64,000 bases of DNA from Conyzicola nivalis_A. GTDB lineage: Bacteria > Actinomycetota > Actinomycetes > Actinomycetales > Microbacteriaceae. The notes below the pieces were generated by a model. It searched no databases and was not told where the DNA came from. It was given only the letters and a program-made list of their open reading frames with translations. Below, one piece after another: positions 31,852 through 40,658 of this stretch. The position numbers were made by a program, and so were the translations under genes. Numbering within the stretch: position 1 is the first letter of the stretch; each line of letters opens with the position of its first letter. The DNA lies in NCBI RefSeq assembly GCF_040548875.1, contig NZ_JBEPSJ010000002.1:620001-684000 (forward strand). The letters run 5' to 3'.

Positions 31852-32580
31852 TCAGCGGCCCAGCATGCCGCGCAGCGTCAGGGCGTTGCGCACCGCGTTG
31901 CCCTCGCCGTCGTTGTTGAAGTAGGCGAACACGTCGCGGCCGGATGCCTCCCACTCGCGGATGCGGTCGGCCCACCAGGCGAGGTCGGCGTCGGAGTACA
32001 GCCCTCCGTAGAGGGCGTCGTGGTCGGGCCCGTGCAGCCGCAGGTAGACGAAGTCGGCGGTCGCCCGGAGGATGCACGGAAGGCCCGCGCCGCTCATCAC
32101 GCAGTACGCGGCGCCGTGCCGTTCGAGCAGGGCGAACACCTCCTCGGTGTGCCAGCTGTCATGCCGAAACTCGACGGTGACACGGATCCAGTCGGGCAGC
32201 GCCCGGAGGAAGTAGTCGAGCCGGGCATCGTCGCGCGGCATGCCCGGCGGCAGCTGCACGACGAGCACCGCACGGCGGTCGCCGAGCTCGTGCCAGCAGC
32301 GGGCCATCCGTTCGATCCAGACGTCGGGGTCGTACAGCTTCCTGGCGTGGGTGAGGCCGCGCGGCGCCTTCACCGACATGAGGAAGCCCTCCGGCAGCCG
32401 CTGCCGCCAGCCTGCGAAGGTGGTGTCGCGGGGCCAGCGGTAGAAGCTCGCGTTGAGCTCCACGGTGTCGAACTGCGACACGTAGACGCCGAGCCGTCTC
32501 GCCGTCGGCAGCCCCGGCGGGTAGAGCACGTTCTGCCAGTGGTCGTAGCTCCAGCCCGAAGTACCGATGCGCGTGGTCAT
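31852..32580 (-). CDS. DUF72 domain protein (YecE-like)
   Basis: A 242-residue TIM-barrel protein of the DUF72 family. The start IGTSGWSYDHWQNVLYPPGL, the LNASFYRWP motif, FLMSVKAPRGLTHARKL and the C-terminal DVFAYFNNDGEGNAVRNAL are all present. Members resemble sugar isomerases in fold but no reaction is proven. ATG 32580 follows TAGCGT by 6 bases, so it is probably leaderless. It diverges from the secreted lipase gene with 66 bases between starts. Confidence 0.9.
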   Translation of the reverse strand: MTTRIGTSGWSYDHWQNVLYPPGLPTARRLGVYVSQFDTVELNASFYRWPRDTTFAGWRQRLPEGFLMSVKAPRGLTHARKLYDPDVWIERMARCWHELGDRRAVLVVQLPPGMPRDDARLDYFLRALPDWIRVTVEFRHDSWHTEEVFALLERHGAAYCVMSGAGLPCILRATADFVYLRLHGPDHDALYGGLYSDADLAWWADRIREWEASGRDVFAYFNNDGEGNAVRNALTLRGMLGR

Positions 32581-32586
32581 GACCCA

Positions 32587-32592
32587 ACGCTA
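32587..32592 (-). promoter_or_regulatory. -10 box (TAGCGT) of leaderless DUF72 gene
   Basis: On the minus strand TAGCGT ends 6 bases before the ATG at 32580. Confidence 0.55.
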
Positions 32593-32646
32593 GAGCCGCG
32601 GCATCCCGGCCTTGCCGAGCGTTGCTCCAGCGGACAGAATGTGCCC

Positions 32647-33849
32647 ATGCCCCGCCTGCTGCGTGCCTTCTCGGTGGCCGCGCTGTGCGGCCTGCTGCTG
32701 AGCGGCTGCTTCGAGGCCGACCGCCGGCTCGTCGAAGGCGTCATCGAAGAGAGCGAGGCGCCTTCCTTCTACGAGGCGCCCGACCCGCTCGAACCGGGAC
32801 CCCCCGGCGAGCTCGTGAGGTCTGAGCCGATCGCCAGCACCATGACCGGCTCGGTCGCATGGCGCGTGCTCTACCACTCGCGCGACCTGAACGGGGTCGA
32901 CATCCTCGTCTCCGGTGTGGTCGTCGCCCCGGCGGGAACGGCACCCGCTGGCGGCCGCCCGGTCGTGTCGTGGGCGCATCCGACCACGGGATCGGCGCCG
33001 CGCTGCGCGCCGTCTGTGGGGGCCGACCCCTTCGACTTCATCGAGGGTCTGCGGGCGTTGCTCGACGCGGGATACGTCGTGGCGGCGACCGACTACCCGG
33101 GCATGGGCGCCGCGGGACCGGACTCCTACCTCGTCGGCACGAACGAGGGAAACAGCGTTCTGGATGCGGCCCGCGCCGCACGCGCCATCGACGAGGCCGG
33201 GGCGAACGACGACCTGCTGCTCTGGGGCCACTCGCAAGGCGGGCAGGCGGCGTTGTTCGCCGCGCAGGACGCGGCCGCCTACGCGCCTGAGCTGCGGCTC
33301 GAGGCCGTCGCGGTCGCCGCCCCCGCCACCGACCTCGCCGCCCTGCTCGAGCGCGTCATGGCCGACGTCTCGGGCATCACGCTCTCGTCGTATGCGCTGC
33401 AGTCGTACTCGACCGTCTACGCCGACCGCGGCGCGACCCTGGAATCGCTGCTCACGCCGGCGGGGGTCGCGGCCACCCCGAAGATGGCCTCGCTCTGCCT
33501 CATCGGTCAGAACTCGGCGATCCACGACATCGCCGGTCCGCTCGTGGGCAACTACTTCAGCGGCGACCCCGCGACCGTCGACCCCTGGGCGACGCTGCTG
33601 GCCGAGAACTCGCCGGGCGCCGTGCCGCTCGCGGTTCCCCTGTTCGTGGCTCAGGGCGACACCGACACCCTCATCGACCCGGCCACCACGAGATCGTTCG
33701 CCGACCACGAGTGCGCGATCGGCTCCGAAGTGACCTACCTGCCCATCGCCGACACCGGGCACGGGCTCGTCGCTCTTCGGGCGGTCGACCGGGTCATCGC
33801 CTGGTTCGACGACGTGCGTGCCGGCCGGCCGGTCGACTCGCACTGCTGA
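32647..33849 (+). CDS. Secreted lipoprotein lipase (secretory lipase family)
   Basis: A 400-residue protein with a signal peptide and lipobox (LLRAFSVAALCGLLLSGC), so it is probably a lipid-anchored extracellular enzyme. The catalytic domain belongs to the LIP/secretory lipase group: SGVVVAPAGTAP, VVSWAHPTTG, GYVVAATDYPGMG, nucleophile serine in GHSQGG, VAQGDTDTLIDP with the aspartate and DTGHG with the histidine. It hydrolyses triacylglycerols or other long-chain esters. ATG 32647 is used; an in-frame GTG lies 6 bases earlier. CAGAAT ends 6 bases before the ATG and could be a weak -10 box. Confidence 0.87.
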   Translation: MPRLLRAFSVAALCGLLLSGCFEADRRLVEGVIEESEAPSFYEAPDPLEPGPPGELVRSEPIASTMTGSVAWRVLYHSRDLNGVDILVSGVVVAPAGTAPAGGRPVVSWAHPTTGSAPRCAPSVGADPFDFIEGLRALLDAGYVVAATDYPGMGAAGPDSYLVGTNEGNSVLDAARAARAIDEAGANDDLLLWGHSQGGQAALFAAQDAAAYAPELRLEAVAVAAPATDLAALLERVMADVSGITLSSYALQSYSTVYADRGATLESLLTPAGVAATPKMASLCLIGQNSAIHDIAGPLVGNYFSGDPATVDPWATLLAENSPGAVPLAVPLFVAQGDTDTLIDPATTRSFADHECAIGSEVTYLPIADTGHGLVALRAVDRVIAWFDDVRAGRPVDSHC

Positions 33850-33869
33850 GAGGCACGGTCGCGGCCGGC

Positions 33870-34694
33870 TCAGTCGGCGATCACACCGATCGGCTCGCGC
33901 TTCTCGGCCTGGAACCGGTCTTCGGTGCGCCCGTAGGCCCAGTACCCCGAGAGCGAGAAACGGTCGCGGGGGATGCCGCGGCGGGCGAGCACGGCGCGCA
34001 CCGCCTTCATCGCCTCGCGCTCGCCGTGCGCGAACACCTGCGCGTCGACGCCCTCCGGCCACTCGGCGTCGTCGACGGCGGTCGCGAGCAGGTCGGGAGT
34101 GCGGGCTCCGTCGCGCAGGATCCAGTTCAGGATGACTCCGGCCGGGGCCGTGAGCAGCTGCACGTCGGTGTCGTCGTCGACCTCGATGTGGGCGACGCCG
34201 CGGGCGTCTTCCGGCATGGCCTCGAGCGCCGACGCGATCGCCGGGATCGCCGACTCGTCGCCCGCGAGCACGTGCCATCCGGTGTCGGCGCGCGGCGCGT
34301 ATGCGCCCCCCGCGCCGCCCAGCACGAGGGTGTCGCCCGCGACGGCGCCCGCCGCCCACGGCCCGGCGACGCCCTCTGTGCCGTGCACCACGAAGTCGAT
34401 GACGACCTCGCGGGCCTCGGAGTCGATGCGGCGGATCGTGTATGTGCGAACGACGGGCCAGTCGTGCTGCGGCAGCGACTCGCGCAGCGCCGTGAGGTCG
34501 TAGGGCGGTTCGAGCCCCAGTTCGGGCTTGACGAAGATCACCTTCGTGTACTTGTCGGTGAACTCGTTGCCGATCAGGTCGTCGAAGCCGGCGCCGCCGG
34601 CGACCACCCGCACCATGCGCGGCGTGAGCCACTCGGTGCGTACGACGGACAGGACGATCTGCGAGCGCGCGGGACGCGGAGTCTGGGTGGTCAT
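33870..34694 (-). CDS. Siderophore-interacting protein (FAD-dependent ferric reductase)
   Basis: A 274-residue flavoprotein of the ViuB/SIP family, which reduces Fe(III) bound to an imported siderophore so that iron is released. It has the FAD-binding motif VRTYTIRRID, the central GGAGGAYAPR and WHVLAGDESAIPAI segments, and the NAD(P)H domain ending FAHGEREAMKAVRAVL and GYWAYGRTEDRFQ, all usual for the family. ATG 34694 (MTTQTPR) is chosen; a TTG four codons upstream is possible. No siderophore transport or synthesis genes are adjacent. It is on the same strand as, and 51 bases downstream of, the SulP gene. Confidence 0.9.
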   Translation of the reverse strand: MTTQTPRPARSQIVLSVVRTEWLTPRMVRVVAGGAGFDDLIGNEFTDKYTKVIFVKPELGLEPPYDLTALRESLPQHDWPVVRTYTIRRIDSEAREVVIDFVVHGTEGVAGPWAAGAVAGDTLVLGGAGGAYAPRADTGWHVLAGDESAIPAIASALEAMPEDARGVAHIEVDDDTDVQLLTAPAGVILNWILRDGARTPDLLATAVDDAEWPEGVDAQVFAHGEREAMKAVRAVLARRGIPRDRFSLSGYWAYGRTEDRFQAEKREPIGVIAD

Positions 34695-34745
34695 GTCTCT
34701 AGCCAATCATCTGAAGGAGGGGAGCGTGATGAGGTCGCCGTGCGG

Positions 34746-36251
34746 TCAGTTCAGGTGCCCGGTGATGCGCCCGTGGAAGTTCGCGCTGCGCTCGTCGAGC
34801 CCGCGCACCTCGACGGTGGCCCCGTTGCCGCGGTACTTCTCCTCGATGGCGTCGAGGGCGGCGACGGACGACGCGTCCCAGATGCGCGACTCGGTGAGGT
34901 CGATGACCACGCGCCCGGGGTCGTCGGCGCGGAAGAACCGGTCGGCGAGGCCGCTGCTCGAGGCGAAGAAGAGAGCACCCCGCACGCGGTACACGACGAC
35001 CGCGCCGTCCTCAGACAGCTCCCGCACCACGTCGAACGCCGAGGCCGCCCTCTGCAGCAGCAGCAGCGCCGCCAGAACGGCGCCCACCCCGACGCCGATC
35101 GCGAGGTTGCTGGTGATGACGACGGATGCGACGGTGACCACCATGACGACGGTCTCGGAACGCGGCATCCGCCTGACGACGCTCGGCCGCACCGAGTTCC
35201 AGTCGACGGTGCGCACCGCGACGACCATCATGACGGCGGCGAGCGCGACCATCGGGATGACCGCCATCACGCTCGAGAACACGGCGACGAACAGCAGCAG
35301 GTAGACACCGGCGAACAGGGTCGACAGGCGGGTGCGGGCGTGCCCGATCTTCACGTTGACCACGGTCTGGCCGATCATCGCGCAGCCGGCGACGCCGCCC
35401 CACAGGCCGGAGAGGATGTTGGCGACGCCCAGCCCCCACGACTCGCGCTTCTTCGACGACGGACTGTCGGTGAGGTCGTCGACGAGCTTCGCGGTGAGCA
35501 GCGACTCGATGAGCCCGACGAAGGCGACGGCGATCGCCGTCGGCGCCACGAGCAGCAGCGTCTCGATGGTGAACGGCACCGCGAACGGGGTGATGCCGGG
35601 AAGGCCGCCGGTGACATGGCCCTCGTCGCCCACGGTCGGAACGGTGATTCCGACCGCGACGGTGAGCGCCGTCACCGCGACGATCGCGACGAGCGGTGCC
35701 GGCACGACGGTGGTGAGCTTCGGGAACAGCCAGATGATGAGCAGCGTGAGCACGAACAGCGGGTACACCTGCCACGGCACGTTGACCAGGCTGGCGATCT
35801 GGGCGACGAAGATCAGGATGCCCAGGGCGTTGACGAAACCGATCATGACCGAGCGCGGGATGAACCGCATCGCCCTGGCCAGGCCGGTGACGCCGAAGAC
35901 GATCTGGATGACGCCGGCGAGGATCACCGTCGGCAGCAGGTATTCGACCCCCTCGGCGTGCACGAGCGGTGCGACGACGAGGGCGACGGAGCCGGCCGCG
36001 GCCGTGACCATCGCGGGCCGCCCGCCGAGGAACGACATCGAGATGGCCAGGACGGCGGATGCGACGAGCGCGTTGACGGGGTCGACGCCGGCGATGATCG
36101 AGAACGAGATGACCTCGGGGATGAGCGCGAGCACGGTCACGGCGCCGGCGAGCGCCTCGACCCCGATCAGGCGGGGGTCGCGCAGGATCGCGCGCAGCGG
36201 GCGGGATCCGCGGGCGTTGATCTCGCGGGGTGTGAGGCGGGTCTTGGGCAC
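34746..36251 (-). CDS. SulP family inorganic anion transporter
   Basis: A 501-residue membrane protein with the SulP sulfate_transp core (PEVISFSIIAGVDPVNALVA and FVGLIESLLTAKLVDDLT among its spans) and a C-terminal STAS domain from about residue 395 (VVYRVRGALFFASSSGL, then VVIDLTESRIWDASSVAALD). SulP proteins move sulfate, bicarbonate, chloride or dicarboxylates; no carbonic anhydrase or sulfur gene nearby tells which. The start is GTG 36251, with TACAGT ending 5 bases upstream, close to the leaderless pattern seen around it. It diverges from the ABC exporter operon across 69 bases. Confidence 0.9.
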   Translation of the reverse strand: MPKTRLTPREINARGSRPLRAILRDPRLIGVEALAGAVTVLALIPEVISFSIIAGVDPVNALVASAVLAISMSFLGGRPAMVTAAAGSVALVVAPLVHAEGVEYLLPTVILAGVIQIVFGVTGLARAMRFIPRSVMIGFVNALGILIFVAQIASLVNVPWQVYPLFVLTLLIIWLFPKLTTVVPAPLVAIVAVTALTVAVGITVPTVGDEGHVTGGLPGITPFAVPFTIETLLLVAPTAIAVAFVGLIESLLTAKLVDDLTDSPSSKKRESWGLGVANILSGLWGGVAGCAMIGQTVVNVKIGHARTRLSTLFAGVYLLLFVAVFSSVMAVIPMVALAAVMMVVAVRTVDWNSVRPSVVRRMPRSETVVMVVTVASVVITSNLAIGVGVGAVLAALLLLQRAASAFDVVRELSEDGAVVVYRVRGALFFASSSGLADRFFRADDPGRVVIDLTESRIWDASSVAALDAIEEKYRGNGATVEVRGLDERSANFHGRITGHLN

Positions 36252-36306
36252 CCTTCACTGTAGGCGAGCGTCGCCGTGGGGAGTTCCCAAGACCGCGGAA
36301 CCGGCG

Positions 36307-36312
36307 TATCTT
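36307..36312 (+). promoter_or_regulatory. -10 box (TATCTT) of leaderless ABC ATPase gene
   Basis: TATCTT ends 8 bases before the ATG at 36321. Confidence 0.45.
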
Positions 36313-36320
36313 CGTGGCTC

Positions 36321-37229
36321 ATGAACGCATCGGTCATCGAGGCGAGCGGCCTCGAGAAGCGGTTCGGGCGTGTGCGCGCCCTCGACGGTCTCGACCTGAG
36401 CGTGAGCGCCGGCGAGGTGCACGGTTTCCTCGGGCCGAACGGCGCGGGAAAGTCGACGACGATCCGCATCCTGCTCGGCCTCGCCCGGGCCAGCGCGGGC
36501 TCCGTCGCCCTGTTCGGCAGGGATCCGTGGCGCGACGCCGTCGCCCTGCACGACCGGGTCGCCTACGTTCCCGGCGACGTGAGCATCTGGCCCAACCTGT
36601 CGGGCGGCGAGACGATCGATCTGCTGGGCAGGCTGCGTGGCGGAACGACCGACGCCAGGCTCTACGAGAGCCGCAAGGCCGGCCTGATCGAGCTGTTCCA
36701 GTTCGACCCGACGAAGAAGGGCCGCGCCTACTCGAAGGGCAACCGCCAGAAGGTGGCGCTGATCGCCGCCTTCGCAACCCCCGCCGAGCTGTATATCCTC
36801 GACGAACCCACGAGCGGCCTCGACCCCGTGATGGAGGCGGTGTTCGACGGCGAGATCCGCCGCGTCGCGGCGGAGGGCGCCACGGTGCTGCTGTCGAGCC
36901 ACATCCTGAGCGAGGTGGAACAGCTGTGCGACCGGGTCACCATCATCCGGGCCGGCAGCACCGTCGAGACCGGAACGCTCGAGAGCCTGCGGCATCTCAC
37001 CCGCATCGAGGTCTCGTTCGCCGCTGGACCGTCGGATGCCTCGCTCGCCACGATCCCGGACGCCCACGACCTGCACGTGGCCGGCGGGCGTGTGCGCTTC
37101 ACGGTCGACGACGAACGGTTGCCCGCCGTGCTGCCCGTGCTCGGGAGTCTCGGGGTGCGCGCCCTCGTGGTCGAGCCGCCGTCGCTCGAGGAGCTGTTCC
37201 TGCGCCACTACGGCGACCCGAAATCGTGA
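36321..37229 (+). CDS. ABC exporter ATP-binding subunit
   Basis: A 302-residue ATPase with Walker A GPNGAGKST, a degenerate signature SKGNRQKV instead of LSGGQ, Walker B LYILDEPTSGLDP and the switch histidine in SSHILSEVEQ. The C-terminal 80 residues form the extra domain of drug and antibiotic exporter ATPases (ending LEELFLRHYG). It would power the membrane subunit encoded immediately downstream; the two genes overlap as GTGA. ATG 36321 is the first start compatible with the domain and follows TATCTT. This class often confers self-resistance to polyketide-like antibiotics; the cargo is unknown. Confidence 0.9.
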   Translation: MNASVIEASGLEKRFGRVRALDGLDLSVSAGEVHGFLGPNGAGKSTTIRILLGLARASAGSVALFGRDPWRDAVALHDRVAYVPGDVSIWPNLSGGETIDLLGRLRGGTTDARLYESRKAGLIELFQFDPTKKGRAYSKGNRQKVALIAAFATPAELYILDEPTSGLDPVMEAVFDGEIRRVAAEGATVLLSSHILSEVEQLCDRVTIIRAGSTVETGTLESLRHLTRIEVSFAAGPSDASLATIPDAHDLHVAGGRVRFTVDDERLPAVLPVLGSLGVRALVVEPPSLEELFLRHYGDPKS

Positions 37230-38860
37230 GCACTCCGGGCTGGGTGAGCACCCTCGGTGCGCTCGTGCGCCAGCGGGCTCGACGCGACCGCCTGCAGATC
37301 GCGGTCTGGGCGGTGAGCACCGGGCTCCTGGCACTGACCGCGGCGACCGGGGTCGCGCAGACCTACGGCGACGACGCCGAACGTGCCGGGATCATGCGCC
37401 TCGCGGTCGCGAACCCCTCCATCCTGCTGCTGCGCGGCCTGCCGCAGGGGGCCGAGCTCCCGGCCTTCGTCTTCTTCCAGATCTTCACTTACCTCGCGCT
37501 GATGTGCGCGTTCATGGCCGGTTTCCTCGCGGTGCGGCACTCGCGGGCCGAGGAGGAGTCGGGTCGCGCCGAGCTCGTCGCGTCGACGCGGGCCGCCCGC
37601 ACTCTGCCCACCGTGGCGACCGTCGTCCACGGCGTGGCGGCGAGCGTCGCCCTCGGCGTCGCCGTGGCACTGGGCTTCGTCGCCGGAGGACTGCCCGTCG
37701 CCGGGGCTCTCGTGTCCGGGGCGGCGACGGCGGCCGTGGGCGTGGCCTTTCTCGGCGTGGGGCTGCTGGCCGCCCAGTTCGCGCGCACCTCGCGCGGGGC
37801 GAACTCCATCGGGGCGGCCGCGATCGGGGTCGCCTTCCTGTTGCGCGGGGTCGGCGACGCGCTCGGCACCCCGTCGGACGACCGTCTCTCGATGACGAGC
37901 GCGTGGCCGAGCTGGCTCTCCCCCATCGGCTGGGCCCAGCACACCGGGGCGTTCACCGCGGACGACCTCGCACCCCTGCTGCTCTGCCTGGCCCTAGCGA
38001 CCGCCTGCATCGCCGCGGTCTTCGCCGTGCAGGCATCGCGCGACAGTGGTGCGAGCCTGCTGCCGGAGAGGATCGGCCGCCGCGCCGCCGCTCCGTGGCT
38101 CTCGGGATCGTTCGCGCTGGCATGGCGCCTGCAGTGGCCGTCGATCGTGGGCTGGACCCTCGGCGGCGTAGCGACCGGCCTTCTCGCCGGCTCCCTGGCG
38201 GGCGTGGTGATCGAGGCGGCACGCACGAACCCCGAATTGGCCGCCACGCTGCGGTCGATCGTTCCCGACGCCGACGCCTCGGTGGCGCAGGTGCTCATCT
38301 CCGCCATGTTCGCGATCGCGGGAGTCGTGGCTGCCGGCTGTGCGATCCAGGCGGTGATCCGGCTGCGGCAGGAGGAGACGGGCGGCACAGCGGAGCCACT
38401 CCTCGCGGCACGGCTCGGGCGGGTGCACTGGCTCGCCGACTATCTGGTGCTCGGCGTCGTGGCCATCTCGCTCGTGCTTCTGGGCGCGGCCCTCGCCTCG
38501 GCCGCCGGCGTGCTCGTCAGCGGCGACGACCCCGCGCTCATCGCGGACTCCTTCGCTGCGGCGGCGGCCCAGCTGCCGGCAGCGCTCGTCTATCTCGGCG
38601 TGCTCGCGCTGGTCTTCGTGCTGCTCCCGTCCGCGACGTCGGCGCTCGGCTGGACACTGCTCGCCGCGGGCAGCTTCCTCGGCATCTTCGGCGCACTCGT
38701 CGGCGCCCCGGAGTGGCTGCGCGACGTGTCGCCGTTCTCGCACACGCCGGTGGCTCTCGGAACGTCGACCGACTGGAGCGGCGGGGCGTGGCTGGCCGTT
38801 GTGGCCGTCGCCGCGGCATCCGTCGCCCTTCTCCTCATGCGCCGCCGGGAGCTGCGCTGA
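37226..38860 (+). CDS. ABC exporter membrane subunit (polyketide antibiotic exporter-like)
   Basis: A 544-residue membrane protein with about twelve spans in two similar halves, each with a soluble loop. The first half begins LGALVRQRARRDRLQIAVWA and contains HSRAEEESGRAELVASTRAA; the second begins ALAWRLQWPSIVGW and has VIRLRQEETGGTAEPLLAAR. The REEE-type signature LRQEETGGTAEPLLA is typical of the TnrB3/tetronasin exporter family. GTG 37226 overlaps the ATPase stop (GTGA), so synthesis is coupled. No biosynthetic cluster is visible, so a general drug or stress efflux role is as likely as self-resistance. Confidence 0.85.
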   Translation: MSTPGWVSTLGALVRQRARRDRLQIAVWAVSTGLLALTAATGVAQTYGDDAERAGIMRLAVANPSILLLRGLPQGAELPAFVFFQIFTYLALMCAFMAGFLAVRHSRAEEESGRAELVASTRAARTLPTVATVVHGVAASVALGVAVALGFVAGGLPVAGALVSGAATAAVGVAFLGVGLLAAQFARTSRGANSIGAAAIGVAFLLRGVGDALGTPSDDRLSMTSAWPSWLSPIGWAQHTGAFTADDLAPLLLCLALATACIAAVFAVQASRDSGASLLPERIGRRAAAPWLSGSFALAWRLQWPSIVGWTLGGVATGLLAGSLAGVVIEAARTNPELAATLRSIVPDADASVAQVLISAMFAIAGVVAAGCAIQAVIRLRQEETGGTAEPLLAARLGRVHWLADYLVLGVVAISLVLLGAALASAAGVLVSGDDPALIADSFAAAAAQLPAALVYLGVLALVFVLLPSATSALGWTLLAAGSFLGIFGALVGAPEWLRDVSPFSHTPVALGTSTDWSGGAWLAVVAVAAASVALLLMRRRELR

Positions 38861-38863
38861 CCG

Positions 38864-39079
38864 CTAGGCCCGTGCCCGCGTGTAGTAGGCGCGAGCGCTG
38901 CCCACGTCGAGGTAGAGGAAGCGCCAGTCGCCCTGAGCCGGATGCAGGCTGATCAGATCGGGCTCGCCGAGCAGGTCGGGCGGATCCTCCCCCGCCGAGA
39001 GAAACACGACGAGGCTCTCACTCGTGGTGTCGAGCACCGTCGGCTCCGAGAGCTCGGCGAGATAGGCGTGTGCGATCAC
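38864..39079 (-). CDS. Small protein of unknown function, paralogue A
   Basis: A 71-residue protein starting at GTG 39079, 5 bases after GGGGAG; a GTG two codons upstream would be too close to that site. It is clearly related to the neighbour at 39245-39505. Shared positions include AYLAELSE with TYLAAVEE, SESLVVFLSAGEDPP with SECLVLFLTAGDEPE, LISLHPAQGDW with VISVRPAAGHW and YLDVGSARAYY with YFDRDGAQAFY. It ends shortly after the last shared block, whereas the paralogue has 15 more residues. The function is unknown; it looks like a small mixed alpha/beta domain. Confidence 0.6.
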   Translation of the reverse strand: MIAHAYLAELSEPTVLDTTSESLVVFLSAGEDPPDLLGEPDLISLHPAQGDWRFLYLDVGSARAYYTRARA

Positions 39080-39244
39080 AATCACTCCCCATGGGCATCG
39101 TGAAAGCGTCAGCGGTCGCCTGCGGACTCGCCGAGCGGGTAAGCAGGCGAACCAGCGGTGACACCAGACACTTCGACCGGTCGGGATAACTCGGTCACGC
39201 CACAACCTACGCGGCTCTGTGTGCCGCGTCCATAGAAATGTTGG

Positions 39245-39505
39245 CTAGGCGGCGTAGCGCAGCCCGTGGACAGCGCACAGGGGCGAGTCGGTCAGTTCGA
39301 AATGACTGTAGAAGGCCTGCGCCCCGTCGCGGTCGAAGTAGACCAGACACCAATGGCCGGCCGCCGGGCGCACACTGATCACCGTCGGGTCGAGCAGGCA
39401 GGTCTCGGGCTCGTCGCCGGCGGTGAGGAAGAGCACGAGGCACTCACTCGTCGGTCGGGACTGCGAAGACTCCTCCACAGCGGCCAGGTATGTCGTTCCG
39501 CTCAC
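39245..39505 (-). CDS. Small protein of unknown function, paralogue B
   Basis: An 86-residue protein starting at GTG 39505, 6 bases after GGAG. It is a tandem paralogue of the 71-residue protein 165 bases downstream (see that entry for the shared blocks) and has a C-terminal extension HFELTDSPLCAVHGLRYAA. Three cysteines are present (SECLVLF, ETCLLDP, PLCAVHG), none shared with paralogue A. No known domain is recognised. The 165 bases between the paralogues hold no clear terminator. Confidence 0.6.
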   Translation of the reverse strand: MSGTTYLAAVEESSQSRPTSECLVLFLTAGDEPETCLLDPTVISVRPAAGHWCLVYFDRDGAQAFYSHFELTDSPLCAVHGLRYAA

Positions 39506-39857
39506 GTCGTGCTCCAGATTGCGTGTGCACGGGTCTCTCGACAGCACCTGATCGTCCTAGGGAGACGTCGTGGTGCGGCAGAGAGTTCGGGCAACTCCGG
39601 TGGTCGAGATACCTCGACCATGCGTCACATTACGTGAGAGCGCTTCGCCAAACCATACATTGACAATTTGTTTTGTGCCTCTGATCAGCGATTTCGTCGC
39701 GAGAAACCAACTGCCCGGTTTCCTTCTGACCTCGCGCGACATCGCCGAGGTGGTCCGGCGGCGGGTGGGACCAACCGTGCTCTGCTTGGCGCTGCCCTGC
39801 CGGGCCGCCTGAAACCCAGTGCTCCCGCTCTTAACTCACGGTTCGGCCGGACCCGGC
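39506..39857. other. Gene-free region with a perfect stem-loop
   Basis: These 352 bases hold no convincing gene and are less GC-rich than their surroundings at about 39630-39690. TGGTCGAG (39601-39608) and CTCGACCA (39613-39620) form a perfect 8-base-pair hairpin around ATAC. TTGACA at 39660-39665 resembles a -35 box on the plus strand but no plus-strand gene follows. The minus-strand promoter of paralogue B should lie here but I cannot place it. Confidence 0.55.
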
Positions 39858-40658
39858 TCAACTCCCCTCGTCGCCGAACAACAACGGCGCGGCGTGGCGG
39901 CCATGGGCGTCGTCCACCGCGGCGACACCGTCGAGCCACATGGCCAGGGTCGTCTCGGTGAGGATCGCCTCCGGGCCGGGGGCGAGGAGCCGGCCCTCGA
40001 TGTTGAAGCCGACCGGGCGAACGTCGGGCGCGCGCACCACGTAGCGCTCGTCGTGGTGGTGCAACAGCACGCGACGCACGAAATCGTCGAGCGAGAGCCG
40101 CTCGGGGCCCGCCACCTCGCTGATCTGCTGGGTCGGCGCCTCCCTTGCGATGCTCACGAGGGCGCCGACGACGTCGTCGGAGGCGACGGGGCGCATCTCG
40201 ATCGGGGGAAGGTGGATGGTGTCGTCGACGGTGTTCCAGTCGGCGATGAGCCGTGCGAACTCGAAGAACTGCGTCGATCGCAGGATCGAGTAGGGCACCC
40301 GGCCCCGGCGCACCTCGTTCTCCTGCGCGAACTTGGCGAGGAAGTAGTCGCTCGTGTCGACCCTGTCGACGCCGACGATCGAGAGCACGATGTGATGGCG
40401 CACGCCGGCGTCGAGCTCGGCCGCCAGGAGGTGGCGGGTCGAGGTGACGAAGAAGTCCTCCTCGCCGCCCACGGCCGAGGGACCGGACACGTCGATCACG
40501 ACGTGCGCGCCGACCAGCGCCGCCCGCAGGCCCTCCTGGGTCACCGTGTCGACGCCCGTGCTGGGCGCGGCCGCGATGACCGCCTGACCCATGGCACGCA
40601 GTTGGTTCACCACCTTGGTGCCGATGAGTCCGGTGCCGCCCACCACCACGATCTTCAT
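39858..40658 (-). CDS. NmrA-like NAD(P)-binding oxidoreductase, paralogue 1
   Basis: A 266-residue atypical short-chain dehydrogenase with an N-terminal Rossmann motif MKIVVVGGTGLIG (GxxGxxG). It then has VVIDVSGPSAVGGEEDFFVT, HHIVLSIVGVDR and VPYSILRSTQFFEF. The catalytic YxxxK of classical SDRs is absent, as usual in the NmrA/YwnB group, where the role may be redox sensing or reduction of an unknown carbonyl. ATG 40658 shares one base with the stop of paralogue 2 (TGATG). It is the last of three tandem paralogues behind two ECF41 sigma factors and is the most diverged, with a longer, Ala/Gly/His-rich C-terminus. Confidence 0.85.
   Translation of the reverse strand: MKIVVVGGTGLIGTKVVNQLRAMGQAVIAAAPSTGVDTVTQEGLRAALVGAHVVIDVSGPSAVGGEEDFFVTSTRHLLAAELDAGVRHHIVLSIVGVDRVDTSDYFLAKFAQENEVRRGRVPYSILRSTQFFEFARLIADWNTVDDTIHLPPIEMRPVASDDVVGALVSIAREAPTQQISEVAGPERLSLDDFVRRVLLHHHDERYVVRAPDVRPVGFNIEGRLLAPGPEAILTETTLAMWLDGVAAVDDAHGRHAAPLLFGDEGS

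Noticed and set aside
39636..39648. AGAGCGCTTCGCC as a fourth LacI-type operator
   Set aside because: It shares only AGCGCTTCG with the operators; the palindrome core has two mismatches and there is no sugar gene beside it.
39570..39812. Small plus-strand open frame of 80 codons in the 352-base gap
   Set aside because: No ribosome site or -10 box at the right distance, no recognisable domain, and it covers the hairpin and probable promoter of the minus-strand gene.
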